NCBI GenBank assembly: GCA_950022655.1
Contig: OX465584.1
Location: 55,410,789 to 55,474,788 of the forward strand
Direction of reading: 5' to 3'
From: Alentia gelatinosa
Taxonomy: Eukaryota; Annelida; Polychaeta; Phyllodocida; Polynoidae
Length of the DNA stretch: 64,000 bases
Within the stretch, counting starts at the first letter, position 1, and each line of letters begins with the position of its first letter. Below, piece by piece: positions 1 through 9,939 of the stretch. A model generated the notes under the pieces. The model made no database searches. It saw only the letters and a program-made list of their open reading frames with translations, and was not told the DNA's origin. The position numbers were made by a program, and so were the translations under genes.

Positions 1-73
1 AGTTCCCTTGGAGTGTTCGATGCCTTTTAGTTCCCATAATATACCATTACTTAAGTACACTATGGGCCTCGTG

Positions 74-388
74 CTTGTTATCATATACCCATGTGCGAAT
101 ATCTCAGTTTTACTGACCAGGAGTACAGATTCCGTTTGTCACTGAGTGACGAAAGAATAATCATACGTCCCTCTGTACCACGTGACCACTTTCCTTCTCG
201 AAGAAGCAAGTTGTAAAATTGTGTTTTTATCATTTCTAGCTATATATAAAAACAAGGAGACTTAGTGAATGTGCATGAATTCCATCTGTTCCTCCATATT
301 TTGATCGGATTTATATTCACCTCGTTCTTCAAACTCGGTGAATATTTCCGACCATCAGATTTCATTCAGGCACACTAACCATGTCTCC
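74..388 (+). mobile_element. FB-G composite element (body plus terminal hairpin)
   Basis: The left part starts with TTATCATATACCC and an inverted relative, CTATATATAAAAA, lies near 237-254. A hairpin follows at about 265-385 whose arms share the words 'ctgttcctccatattttgatcgg' in broken form with 'ccgaccatcagatttcattc'. The apical part reads ACCTCGTTCTTCAAACTCGG. The same order of parts recurs at 47128-47455 and, reversed, at 59225-59530. No coding capacity. Borders are approximate. Confidence 0.6.
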
Positions 389-640
389 ATATATTACCTT
401 CTCCACATCCTCCTGGTGTACGCTTGCACCCTCTCCATTTGCCTTATTCCTCAAAATGGACGTCTGCCGCGACTATGCTAAAGGAAACACTAGAATGTAT
501 GATTATTAATTGGCTCTGAATAATGCATTGGGCACTAAGTAAGGCGCTAAAGTGGTGATTCCACCAGACTAGAAACTTTATCGGAAAGTTTCTGAAGTCC
601 TTGGAATGTATTAAATAATATCTTATATGGTGAATTTTCT
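389..640. other. Unassigned intergenic/upstream DNA
   Basis: AT-rich sequence without a recognisable gene or repeat family. A short inverted pair around 'aactttatcggaaagttt' is present at about 575-592. Confidence 0.4.
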
Positions 641-651
641 CGCATGATAAA

Positions 652-714
652 TTGTATAAAAGCGGGCTGCAGTGATACTCGAACCCAAAAAGTCCTACAA
701 CCTTGTAAAAGCGG
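652..714 (-). mobile_element. SINE head fragment
   Basis: The words 'ggctgcagtgatactcgaac' and 'aaaaagtcctacaaccttg' are the reverse complement of the tRNA-like head of the SINE at 1637-2262 (its 1977-2020 part). The rest of the element is absent, so this is a truncated copy. Confidence 0.65.
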
Positions 715-723
715 GAAAAAAAA

Positions 724-793
724 AATGAAATTTTTATCGGAAGGAACGAGTCTAGCTTTCACGATAGACCCGTTCATTCCGATAAAAATTTCA
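724..793. repeat. Hairpin with 20-bp arms
   Basis: GAAATTTTTATCGGAA near 726-741 pairs with TTCCGATAAAAATTTC near 776-791, and the paired stem continues inward with GAACG/CGTTC. The following 'gctatcgtagtgtgtcggagg' resembles the 'tcgtagtgtatcgggagg' unit of the minisatellite at 21776-22250. Confidence 0.65.
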
Positions 794-1244
794 TTTTTTC
801 ATCGGAACGCTTGTCGTAAGGCTATCGTAGTGTGTCGGAGGCTCAAATCGTGATAGTGGGATACCCCTTTAAGCGTCCCAAATTGCCAGAAAAAAATGTG
901 CGCTTCCACTGCCTGCTATGCTTATACAATATTTCCCGATTTCCATTTCGGCCAGTTTCAGTTGCTCGGTGGAATCAGTGCTTAAGTGACATTCCCCGAG
1001 GACTATTTTAATCGGAAGCCAAAACTAAGTCCGGATGAACATATTATGTGCTGTATTTATAGTCCTCGTTACATCTGTCACTGTCCATCACTAACGGTTA
1101 ATGTGTATCAGATAACTTGGACTGGAGGTGTCACTCTAACGATCACTGTTACCTGGAAAGCCATAGCCCACATTGCTTCTTCGAACCATTTAAAATTATA
1201 CTGCCAGGCAAATCCTAATTTAATTTCCTGTTTATGTATTCCAG

Positions 1245-1310
1245 GCAACGCAACATCAATGTGCGAGGACAGTTCTGACGGCATGGGGCAACATTATAAC
1301 TTCACAGAGG
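1245..1310 (+). CDS. Candidate coding exon of the nuclear receptor gene (N-terminal region, upstream of the DNA-binding domain)
   Basis: The segment is bounded by a pyrimidine-rich acceptor (TTCCTGTTTATGTATTCCAG, last base 1244) and a consensus donor (GAGG|GTAAGTA, GT at 1311-1312). It is 66 bp, open in the frame starting at 1247, and gives 21 whole codons, NATSMCEDSSDGMGQHYNFT then E, with two bases at the start and one at the end: a symmetric phase 1-1 exon. The leftover G plus the first two bases (AT) of the exon at 50160 would make an Asp codon, so the frames join. Acidic, Ser/Asn-rich sequence without a domain is usual for the A/B region of nuclear receptors. The Met at 1259 could be an internal start, but the context (T at -3) is weak. 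Membership in the same gene as the 50-kb exon is inferred from strand, phase and splice signals; there is no direct proof. The rest of the 144-codon open frame around it (986-1420) has no support. Confidence 0.55.
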
Positions 1311-1636
1311 GTAAGTACACGGAATTCTACCGCGGGAGGGAACTCTGGAGCACAACCTACCAACCGGCACCGTGGTTGTACTATTGGAACCCTAATATAT
1401 GTATTGGTGTAACCTGTTAATGTACCCACTGCGACCTATAGTCTCCACCCATCCCTGTGTGAAAATTGACAAAGCTTGTATTTCAGTATGGGAACCGATT
1501 GAAACCAGCATTATTATAAATGCTGACGGCTAAACCCACTTTATTGAGATTAACAATGAAATGAAACACCATGTACAGACATCCATATGATCAATAAAGA
1601 AATTTTGATAAAAAAAAAGAAAAAAAAGGGAGGGGG

Positions 1637-2262
1637 CGGGGTAGCTCAGTGGATAAGGCACTCGGACCTGTTTCACTAGTTTCGTGACATGTCTAGATGG
1701 TGTGTGCGGTTTCATAAGAACCAGAAATTATACTTCGTTTTGTCCATTCTTGCTTGCACTGTTGGTGCCGCGTTTCATGTCTGTCTAACACTTTTGTCAA
1801 GAAACTAGCGAAACAGGTCCATGATGTGTCTAGATTTGTCTAATTCTTATGTTTGGGGTGTGTCTTTTCCTAAGGGCAGCTACTTGTGTTGTCACGAAAC
1901 TAGACAACCCCAATGTCTGTATGGTGTCACAGACATGTCACGAAAGTAGTGAAACATGTCCCAGGACTTGTAATCCCAAGGTTGTAGGACTTTTTGGGTT
2001 CGAGTATCACTGCAGCCACTCTTCTCCTTATTCCCAGCAGTGGTAGATTTACTGCTATACCAAAGGCCAATCGTTCTCGTGCCATGTCTGTGTGCTGTCG
2101 GAACTAAAAGAACTCTCACCTCGGTAAATGTGTAGGGGTGGGATTTTTACCTAAATTCATTACATAGATTCGATCACCACCCTTGTGGTGTAAAAAGAAC
2201 CTTGAGAAAGTCTGGTAAGAACATGTAATGGTTAACTGGACGTTAAATCAAACCAACCAACC
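1637..2262 (+). mobile_element. tRNA-derived SINE, interrupted by a MITE
   Basis: The head has an A box, GTAGCTCAGTGGATAAGGCA (1641-1660), and after the interruption a B box, GGGTTCGAGTATC (about 1997-2009). The body contains 'gtggtagatttactgctata', 'aaagaactctcacctcgg' and 'cgatcaccacccttgtggtg'. The tail is ACTGGACGTTAAATCAAACC followed by AACC repeats. Without the insertion at 1664-1962 it is about 325 bp and colinear with 16479-16779. The tRNA-like head is a Pol III promoter type; it is not a functional tRNA gene. Confidence 0.88.
1664..1962. mobile_element. MITE with GGACCTGTTTCACTAGTTTC ends, inserted in the SINE head
   Basis: The left end GGACCTGTTTCACTAGTTTC and right end GTAGTGAAACATGTCC are inverted repeats. 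A further inverted end-like copy (GAAACTAGCGAAACAGGTCC) at 1800-1819 suggests a rearranged or double insertion. Relatives with cleaner ends lie at 21480-21774 and 57332-57572. It splits the A box from the B box of the host SINE. Confidence 0.75.
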
Positions 2263-2920
2263 GATTCTACGGGGGTTTTTATACGTGGAGAGAGACTGAA
2301 GGTCTCCTGTTGCTGAGGGATGTTTTACTGTCGTCATTTGAGCAGGGAATTATTCAACAAGAGCTAGGACGTAAACAGCCTTAGTACCTAGTATCATGTG
2401 CTTTGAATAAATTTCTGTGTTTTATGTCTCCTTTAGTAGCAGGGATCACCTAACATAATATTTAGATCCTCTTATGAGACTCTGTAGAACCATCTAGCAG
2501 GAATCTGGGAGGATGGAACCAAGAAAAACACGTCAAAGGTTAAAACCATAAAGAAATAGTGTAAAGGGACTCAAGAGAAGGAAATACAAAAACTGAGTTC
2601 ATGAAAATCCCCTCCAAAAAGCGAGCAAAATCAGCGATAGCTAAAAAAAGAATCATGCAACGGAAATCGGGTGGGATTAAAGAGATCCCAAGAGTGAAAT
2701 GGATAGTTTTGAAAGAAGATGTCAGAAATAAGTTGGTTTTTTTTTTCTTTTGGAACCTGGTTGCGACAGGAATGATTTCCATTGAGGGGAAGGGAATGGA
2801 AGAGTGGGACAAGGTACAAGTTGATAGGACGCCTCTGTGACTGCCTTTCGAAGGTACAAAAAACCGGTGCCAACAAGGTTGAAAATATACCACTCAAGGT
2901 TAATGCTAGATCTAGGCAAT
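2263..2920. other. Unassigned intronic DNA
   Basis: No family recognised. Overlapping open frames on both strands around 2540-2955 are not consistent with a protein and have no matching splice structure. Confidence 0.4.
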
Positions 2921-3182
2921 AATCGATGGTTTGTGGGTAGGTGACCGTAAACCACGAGGGGTGGAGGCGTAGTAATATACGAGCGTTAGTGAATAGATTA
3001 CGACGTCAACCTTGAATGATTATTTATTATCCATTTTCTCGAGTAAATGAAACCCATGAATTGCCATATTAAAGGGTATATCAATAGAGACAAAGGGACT
3101 ATTTTCCAATATGTCATGGCTTTGCGGCCACATATAATGGATTTGAATCCATATACAATGGTTATGGTACCCTGCACTTTCA
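2921..3182 (+). mobile_element. FB-A1 element, degenerate and truncated
   Basis: A decayed hairpin (GTAAACCACGAGGGGTGGAG ... TTACGACGTCAACC) is followed by TTTATTATCCATTTTCTCGA and the FB-A1 body words 'aattgccatatta', 'agggactattttcc' and 'atggttatggtacc'. The distal end (CGATGGATAATAAA) is missing. Confidence 0.75.
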
Positions 3183-3744
3183 TCGAGATGAGTTGTTAAA
3201 CGGGCCCCTGAGTCGAAGCGGTTTTAAGGGCAGTCATCTAATGTTACGTTGCGTCCAATTTTAATAGGCGTCCTCACTCAAACTAGACAGTATCTGGGCT
3301 TCATTACAGCTCGCTTGGCACTTTTTCTCACGGGAAATAACCAGTTGACGTGCTTTGTTTTTTAACTTTTAGTCTGGACCGTGTCTCATTCCAGATAGCT
3401 AGAGAAAAGGCACTCGAGAAGATATAACTGCATCGCTGATTTTCAAATGGGTCTCTTCGGTTTTAGAATTTGACTCAATGTCTCTATCAAGAAGTCATCG
3501 TATATCACTTCTCTCGTGAAAAGAAAATAATGTGTAAAAGATCCCGTGTAAATGTCCTTCCTCAAGTTGGTCTTTTACTCGCTCATTAATTTGGTATTTT
3601 TTCTATATTTTTGAGTTGATTAAAATGCTTGCTGTAGCCATGCCCGGAAGTCATCTAAAGACACTCCCCTTCAGCGCTTGCATCCGGCATCAAATACAAA
3701 TAATGAAATCTCAAGACTAACAGCGACAAGGTTTACTTCCCGAA
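3183..3744. other. Unassigned intronic DNA
   Basis: Non-repetitive to the eye; no exon, tRNA or element recognised. Confidence 0.4.
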
Positions 3745-4047
3745 AGGAGAAAGTACGCCATTATGCCAAGCATGCAATGTGCCTATAACTGTTCAGCATA
3801 ACCTGCTGAACTGTAAAAGGGAACAAGAAAATAGAAGAAAGTATTTGGACATGGACATGTTGTTTGAGACTGTTCCACAGAAAGATATAATTACCTTTGG
3901 AAATAGACACGTCTATTTGATTGTTTGATAAAGATTGTAAAACATTGAAAGAATTGACTGAAATATGTCTATAAAAGGGGGAAAAAATGCTGGTCTATGT
4001 ATACCCTTAGGGTCCCACGGGACGTTAAACCACAAACAAACACTGGT
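3745..4047 (+). mobile_element. 5'-truncated LINE, 3' end
   Basis: Colinear with 19955-20262: 'atgccaagcatgcaatgt', 'ctgctgaactgtaaaaggg', 'aagaattgactgaaat' and the tail GGGACGTTAAACCACAAACA. In the better copy this region encodes the last C-x2-C and H-x4-C containing part of a LINE ORF2. Here the frame is degraded. It carries only about the last 300 bp, typical of incomplete reverse transcription. Confidence 0.8.
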
Positions 4048-4265
4048 GACATGTTGACTCCGCTTGACAAAATGCGTCAAAAACACAGATTAGACATAGT
4101 TCTGTGTCAAACAGTAGGTAGAGTAGGTGGAAAAGCTGGTTGGAATTAAAACCTGCAGGTTGTTGAAGTGCTGCATATTTCCGTTGACCAGCAATCTTTG
4201 TAGATCTTGATCCAGGACATTCTTACATCTCCGTGCTTAGCTGGAGAGGGACTAGATATGAAGGA

Positions 4266-4486
4266 TTATCTCACCCCTGGAATTTGTCCCCTTAGACTTG
4301 ACATTGGGAACTTGTATCCAACGCCCGTTGGGTATTTAGAAAGAATAGAATTAGAAGTTTATGGTCAGAGCTCCATCCCATCTCGTTTGAATCGCTACAT
4401 AATTCACGCGAGCCTTGTAAATTACTACGCAATTCACTCTCGTTGTAATACAAGCTCTGACCCTAAACTTTCATATGTTTCTTATC
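4266..4486 (+). mobile_element. FB-C element, internally deleted
   Basis: Starts TTATCTCACCCCTGG and continues with the body words 'gacattgggaact'. It then jumps to a hairpin (TGGTCAGAGCTCCATCCCAT ... ACAAGCTCTGACCCTA) with an apical 'attcacgcgagccttgtaaatt'. The central inverted TTATCTCACC copy is missing. Confidence 0.65.
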
Positions 4487-5073
4487 TAAATGACGATAAG
4501 ACATGGTGCCAATAACGAGTATACCAAAAGGGAAATCATATTACTATAAGCCAAGGTTGGGATGCTTTAGATTATCTCCACTGAGAGAAAGACCCTCTGG
4601 ATGACCTGACACTATATCTTATTTATTCAATCTTTGACTCTCTTTTTATGAACTATATATATCTAATCCGACTACCGGACATTCTTTCAATACCTTTAAT
4701 TGCCTTAGCCTCGGGAGAATTTTTCTCTGTGCTGGGATTTTAATAAGATCAAGAAAGGTGACTCTCCACCCGGAGTCGGGGTTGGCTCGCCGCTACAAAG
4801 CATTGGTAGTCTACGAGAGATCTGCTTGGAGAGCGGGCAGCTGACGTAGAAGGCAGTGCGGAACTTCTGAGTGTATCAATTAGCTCAACAAGATCGGAGC
4901 GGCGGTCGGCAACTGCCTCGCCCCCTCTCCACACCCTCTCAACCAAGACTGATTCCCATCCCCGTTACCATGGCAACTGGAGAGTGAGTGGCTTTCCGTG
5001 ACAGAACTACCTGCTGCCTACCTACAGCCTATGTCGCCTCTACAAAAAAATCTCTGCTGGAATCCAGGAGAGA

Positions 5074-5076
<3 letters not shown>
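4487..5076. other. Unassigned; GC-richer non-repeat patch at 4740-4995
   Basis: 4740-4995 is more GC- and CpG-rich than its surroundings and shows no repeat copies elsewhere in the window. It contains an X-box match at 4964-4977 and a GTGAGT word at 4984-4989. It could be a regulatory region or an untranslated exon; neither is shown. Confidence 0.35.
4964..4977. promoter_or_regulatory. RFX X-box motif match
   Basis: GTTACCATGGCAAC is an exact match to the RFX X-box pattern (GTNRCC, 0-3 bases, RGYAAC). The same 14-mer, extended to 16 (plus TG), occurs again at 12586. Binding is not shown. Confidence 0.4.

Positions 5077-5114
<38 letters not shown>
5077..5114. repeat. (TA)n microsatellite
   Basis: About 19 uninterrupted TA dinucleotides. 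Confidence 0.95.
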
Positions 5115-5117
<3 letters not shown>

Positions 5118-5482
5118 CCAGGTTAAGGAACATGCAGTTGTAGGCAGGATACTGTAGGCGTTTACTTACCCGTCAAATACATGTATATAAACCATGATAG
5201 ATGGTTTGGTGGAAAGGCGGCCGTAAACCATGAGAGGTTGATGTTAACATTATACAGGTGCATCATAATACACGGTCGTTAGCGAGTGTATAACGACGTC
5301 AACCTCGATTGGTTTACAGAGCCGCCTGTCCACATAACCATTTTTTATTTGTATTTATCATCCATCTTCCCGAGTGAATTAAATCCAAGAATTGACATAT
5401 TGAAACTTTAATTCGATAGAGACTTCTTTTTTGCTCTCCAGCACAAAGGGACTATTTTCCCGTATACAACTGCTTTGAGGCT

Positions 5483-5771
5483 TTATCTCACCCCTGGAAT
5501 AAATGTCCATAGACATTGAGAACTCGTACTCCATGCCCCTACAAGTATTACAGTCCGTTATCCATGGTTTACATCCTGTGTGTTGTCCATTCTTTAGGTG
5601 TGTACAGGGTAAGATAAATACAGAAAGCAACTCGTTTTGGTCTAAGAAGTCATTCTCCAACTGGTTTGAATGCTACATGATATTCACTCGGCTGTCGCCT
5701 CATTCATATCACATCGCATCAAACTCGTGGAGAACGACGACTTTGACCAAAACTTGTTGTTTTCTTCTTTA
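5483..5771 (+). mobile_element. FB-C element inserted in FB-A1
   Basis: TTATCTCACCCCTGG at the left, CCATAGACATTGAGAACTCG in the body, inverted motif 'agggtaagataaa' at about 5607-5619, then a hairpin (AACTCGTTTTGGTC ... GACCAAAACTTGTTG) with 'ctcggctgtcgcctcattcat' as the apical region. It ends TTCTTTA. Host flanks are 'gctttgaggct' and 'gtatacc'; the uninterrupted FB-A1 at 8438 reads 'gttttgaggccgtatacc'. No target duplication is visible. Confidence 0.88.
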
Positions 5772-5883
5772 GTATACCATGGGTTTGAAACCCATACCAA
5801 GGTTATGGTATCTGACAGGTTTTATATATAATGGGTAGTGGTTTACTGAGTCCCCATATATTTCCAATGGGGACTTTGTATAC

Positions 5884-6230
5884 CAGGGTTCGCATAGAGC
5901 CTGGAAAACCTGGAAAAGCCTGGAATTATGCTTTTGAGTTTTCCAGGTCTGGAAATGCCTGGAATTTGTACAGAGAGCCTGGAAAAACTGGAAGAGTCTG
6001 GAAATGTCAGTTATGCATATAAACCATTTTTTAAGTCTATGAAATTCCGGACATTATTAGCTTTCCTTAACTGCGGTATCTAACTGCCTATGAAAATCCT
6101 TTTTGCTAATAATATAGCATGGTTTTGATTATTGGTCTTCATATTTCATCCACTAGCAAGATGGTATTGATTCAAGTTATGTGCCTGGAAAAGCCTGGAA
6201 ATTTATTGGGCGTTCTATGTACGAACCCTG
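5884..6230. mobile_element. hAT-like MITE with CAGGGTTCG ends
   Basis: Left end CAGGGTTCGCATAGAG, right end TATGTACGAACCCTG. The host GTATAC is present on both sides (5878-5883 and 6231-6236) and once in intact FB-A1 copies, so it behaves as a target duplication. Length 347 bp. Subterminal repeats of 'gcctggaaaa(g)cctgga' occur at both ends. hAT elements usually duplicate 8 bp, so family placement is by end sequence only. Confidence 0.8.
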
Positions 6231-6248
6231 GTATACGATGGATAATAA

Positions 6249-6999
6249 AGTGTAGTAATAAAGTGTACATATGAGATAGCGTGTGTAGAATACGGTGTAC
6301 CGAGTTGGAGTATTTCCGAGAAGGGGACAGGTGCCAGAGGTAGTGACAGCTTTATTCAGTCGCAGTTTACTCTTCAGTGACTCACTGGTCTTGACAACAC
6401 AGCTTCTAAGTCATGCTACCCCCAGGTTGTGATTGTCCAGAAGAGTTACCAATATAAAAGGAGTAACCCATATATGCCATGGCCATGCCAGATGTTTCAA
6501 AGTATTTCCATAACAGTATAGTGTGAATCAAAAGGCTCAATATTGTGAGTGTACTCGTCACAGAAATGATACACCTACAAGAGTGAGATAAAAGGTATGG
6601 GATACAAAGTCTTGGAAAAGGGGTGACCTGAAAGTGATTCAGCTTGGGACCGGGACTGGAAGTCGGTCAGTGTCATGACCATCTGTAGGGTTGGTAGGAT
6701 ATTAGGATGGGATTCTTAAAATCAATCCAGAGAACATGAAAGGATGGTAATAGTGATCTCAGTCAGTCACACATAGTGTTAAAGATCCCATGCTTTATTG
6801 TCGGGCCACAAAGAGGAACAGGTAGAAGTTTCTAAAGAATGCAAGAGGAATTTGCAGTGTTTTTAATAACATTTGCAAGAGAGAAATTCTTGACTTCCTC
6901 ACGGAATGTAAGTCTTTTGATAAGATATAATAGAAAAGAGTAAGATGCCTGGACTAACCAGGCAGCATATCTTGTTAGTCCAACTGGATATGCACATTT
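6249..6999. other. Unassigned, possibly body of the element ending at 7066
   Basis: No coding pattern and no repeat copy seen elsewhere in the window. Confidence 0.35.
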
Positions 7000-7066
7000 T
7001 AGTAAAGTGAACCGAAGTAAGTCTAATTGAAAAAATTGGGCGTTAAACTACCCAAACAAACAAAGA
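7000..7066 (+). mobile_element. Retroposon 3' tail
   Basis: 'aagtctaattgaaaaaattg', then GGCGTTAAACTACCCAAACA and more AAAC repeats. The same tail is at 15770-15836. It is a different family from the LINE tail at 4047, but with the same GCGTTAAAC-(AAAC)n style. Confidence 0.65.
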
Positions 7067-7144
7067 CACAATGTTATTGTTTGAAATAACATTGACTAGG
7101 TTAGATTCTTATCTATTCTTATGGGAGTGTGTAAGGCGTTTTTG

Positions 7145-7375
7145 TGTTCCTAGTGGACATTAAAGCGGGCGTGGGTATGCCCATCTACTACGACAGAAAG
7201 TAAGACCTCCGGATGCACTACGATGCAGATTGCCCATATCGTAGTGCAGCCTACGATGCATATTTTCATAGTGCATCGGTGTACATTGTAGACAGCGACG
7301 GGAAAACCTGATCCATTAGTGCATTTTACGTTTCTTTCCGACGCGATATTATTTTTCATCGGAAACCTCTACGAT
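7145..7375. repeat. Degenerate dispersed repeat
   Basis: Words such as 'gcactacgatgcagat', 'atcgtagtgcagcc' and 'catagtgcatcggtgtacattg' form overlapping inverted pairs. They resemble 62735-62880 ('ggcgtcggtgtgcattgg') and 30350-30420. Confidence 0.35.
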
Positions 7376-7451
7376 ATGCTCCCAATACCAAACTTGTAGT
7401 ACTTAGTTTGACGCCCCTCTTCAATGTCAAGGTAAAATAGATGCATCATAG

Positions 7452-7740
7452 GCTATATTATTATATACCTGTGTGCGAATTTCTATGGAATACTGCCCGC
7501 TGCTAGGGGTGCAGTAATAATGTTCGTGCCCACTGTGAGTGTAACTTAATAAGTCATTAAAATGGTGTTTTTTCATTGATTTAAGGTATATATAATAATA
7601 AGCAAACGTCTTAACTATGGATGAAACGCTTCTCGTTCTCGGTCAGACACCGATTTTATACTATGGCGTCAGGCAGTATGAAATCGGCAACTGACCTCGA
7701 ACATAAATCGTTTCGTCCACAGTAAGGACGTTTCCTAATA
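7452..7740 (+). mobile_element. FB-G element
   Basis: TATTATATACCTGTGTGCGA at the left, 'actgcccgctgctaggggtg' in the body, inverted AGGTATATATAATAATAAG near 7584-7602, then a hairpin (7612-7735: CGGTCAGACACCGATTTTAT ... AAATCGGCAACTGACCTCGA). Same plan as 62285-62606 and, reversed, 12895-13216. Confidence 0.75.
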
Positions 7741-8196
7741 CTACCATATGGACAATCAGCATAATGGCCCATCGGGAGGTCTTCAATCTCTATCATAGTA
7801 GATGGACACCTCAATCCCCTTTCCTTCAGGGTATACACCCATCCAAGTCCGCCTGTAGATTATTTTCACGTCTGGTTGAGGAGCAGGCCCCAGCCACTGG
7901 TTTATCACTGGTCCCAGATGAGGAACGCGCCATTGTGTAACGACGCATGCGCATGGGTCTATACAACCGGAACCGGATGTCCGACGAAGCCTTTGTGGCG
8001 TTCCTCTCATCCTCTTCGTGACAGCTCCCAGATACGGTATTGACGAATTGGGAATTTTACCCGGCGCGATTACTTTTCTCGGAACCTTGGTGGTGCTGGA
8101 GGGACGACTCCGGCGACCATAAGGCGGGCCAATTGTAATCTTATTCCGGTGAAGGATGGAGGTGTGCGCAATTACGGAACGTTGGGGGCTGGCAGT
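7741..8196. other. Unassigned
   Basis: Moderately GC-rich. A 144-codon minus-strand open frame (7783-8217) runs into the FB-A1 hairpin and has no recognisable domain, so it is not annotated. Confidence 0.4.
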
Positions 8197-8683
8197 GGAC
8201 AGGCGGCCGTAAACCACGAGAGGTTGACGCGTAGTAATACACGATCGCTGGCGAGTGTATTACGAGGTCAACCGCGAGTGGTTTACAGAGCCGCCTGTCC
8301 ACAAAACTATCGTTTGTTGTATTTATTATCCATCTTTTCGAATAAATCAAACCCATTAATTGCCATATTGACGGGTATAACAACAGGAACTATTTCTTTG
8401 CTCTATAGCAAACGGGACTATTTTCCCCGTATACCATGGTTTTGAGGCCGTATACCACAGGTTTGATTCCGTATATCACAGTTATGGTATATGACAGGTT
8501 TTAGCTAATAGAAGAGGATTAGTGTAGACTGAGGCCTTAGATCCGTTTCTGGATGGTAAACTCTATCGTAAACCCTCATATTAATTATATGTAAATATCA
8601 TAGCTCTAACACAATGGGTCGTGGTTTACTGAGTCCCCATACATTTTCAATGGGGGCTTTGTATACGATGGATAATAAATAGG
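8197..8683 (+). mobile_element. FB-A1 element, near complete
   Basis: A clean hairpin spans 8197-8305: arms GTGGACAGGCGGCCGTAAAC and GTTTACAGAGCCGCCTGTCC, apical GTAATACACGATCGCTGGCG. Then come TTTATTATCCATC (8321), the body with 'gaggccgtataccaca' and 'atggttatggt'-type half palindromes, and the inverted end CGATGGATAATAAA (about 8667-8680). Serves as the uninterrupted reference for the copy at 5187. Confidence 0.9.
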
Positions 8684-8691
8684 GAGTGAGG

Positions 8692-8882
8692 GGCCATCTA
8701 TAAATTGCGTACGCACTGAGGGGGGGGGGGGGGAGAGAGAGGTATCAAAATGTTCGGAAATTTTGCGTATGCTCTTTCTTTGTTCTTTTGCCTACTAGAT
8801 CGGGAGGGGCGGGGGTGGGGGGGGGGGGAGGGGTTAAGTAATTTCGGAAATTCATCGTATATACTTTATGGATGGTCCCTAA
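8692..8882. mobile_element. MITE with AGGGGCCATC ends and internal poly-G
   Basis: Left AGGGGCCATCTATAAATTGC, right ATACTTTATGGATGGTCCCT. Between them are two G runs (about 8719-8733 and 8815-8828). The related element at 53286-53435 is flanked by TA on both sides. Confidence 0.7.
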
Positions 8883-9935
8883 AACTTTGCCATTCCCAAT
8901 TAACAGAGATGGCAGTGTTCCTCTCTCCCAGGGAAATACTTGTTTTTATTTTCAGTTTATAGAATTTATAATGAATTGAAAGCCACACAAAAACAGGAAA
9001 AGCCCCCTTTCGATAGTATTTTGACAAACGAAGACAGTCAGCCTGTTTTCGTATCACCATATACCTAAGAATGGCGAAATTTTATTTAGACTGTACGGGT
9101 ATAAATACTGCATGGGTAGGAGCGGGCAGTATACGCAGTTGATACAGCCATAGGGATTTTTTTTAATTCTTAAAAAAAAAATTCTATTGAAATAAGGGTT
9201 ACAAAATCACCCGCGTGGGCGTTCTACCTCGCATAAACCAACGTAACAGTCATCCAAATATACAATAGGAGTAGTTTTCCCACTTCTAACATATGCAGGT
9301 CATCTGACGCTGCTTGTCACTGGCAGTTCATCTTAATCATAACTTTCTATTCCTACTGCAGGATTAAAATTACATGACATAAGAATGGGGAGATATAATA
9401 ATGTGTTCTCGATAATCGGTGTGAAGCAGAGTACTAGGCTCCTGTCGACTCCTCGTCTGTACCTTGTTGGAATTTACAAATCGGAAATGGCCAAGGTGTT
9501 ACGCAATATTTTACTGATATGAAAATGTTAATTTAAGATGTTAACATTAAACGGGTCGGATATATCCCCACCATACGGACGTGAAATACCTCCCTGGTGA
9601 ATACATACATTGCTGGTTCTTAGTATTGAAAACCGAAGCCACAATGTAAACTTCATAACCATAATGTTGCCCGAAAGACTTCCCTCAAGTACAAGTGACA
9701 ATTTTAAACCAGCCCAGTCCAAACTCCTCGAAGCCACTGTAAACAATCCCCGACTGAGACTAAACTTCGATGTATTTTCCTCCGATTTCTTTCGGATTTT
9801 CCACATTGAATTTAACGCCTTATGCATGCACTTAGCAGCCTTTCCTATCATTCTTGGTAAATGTAATATCGATATTTTCATATACCAACATTTTTTATTA
9901 AAATCTAATTTTTGAAATATTTCTTTATTATCTAT
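8883..9935. other. Unassigned intronic DNA
   Basis: About 1 kb of AT-rich sequence. Two overlapping open frames (9528-9881 minus, 9610-9915 plus) show no family resemblance and cannot both be real. Confidence 0.4.
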
Positions 9936-9939
9936 TTAA

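Larger units (their letters stand above)
5187..6248 (+). mobile_element. FB-A1 element carrying two younger insertions
   Basis: Hairpin at 5190-5340 (GGCGGCCGTAAACCATGAGA ... GTTTACAGAGCCGCC), then TTTATCATCCATCTTCCCGA, the FB-A1 body, and the distal end GTATACGATGGATAATAAA at 6231-6249. The body is split by an FB-C element (5483-5771) and its end by a hAT-like element (5884-6230). Removing both restores colinearity with 8197-8683. Confidence 0.88.

Noticed and set aside
986..1420. 144-codon open frame as a complete gene
   Set aside because: Only the 66 bp between a strong acceptor and a strong donor are plausible coding; the rest reads through splice signals and has no domain.
7783..8217. 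144-codon minus-strand frame
   Set aside because: Runs into the FB-A1 hairpin and shows no family resemblance.
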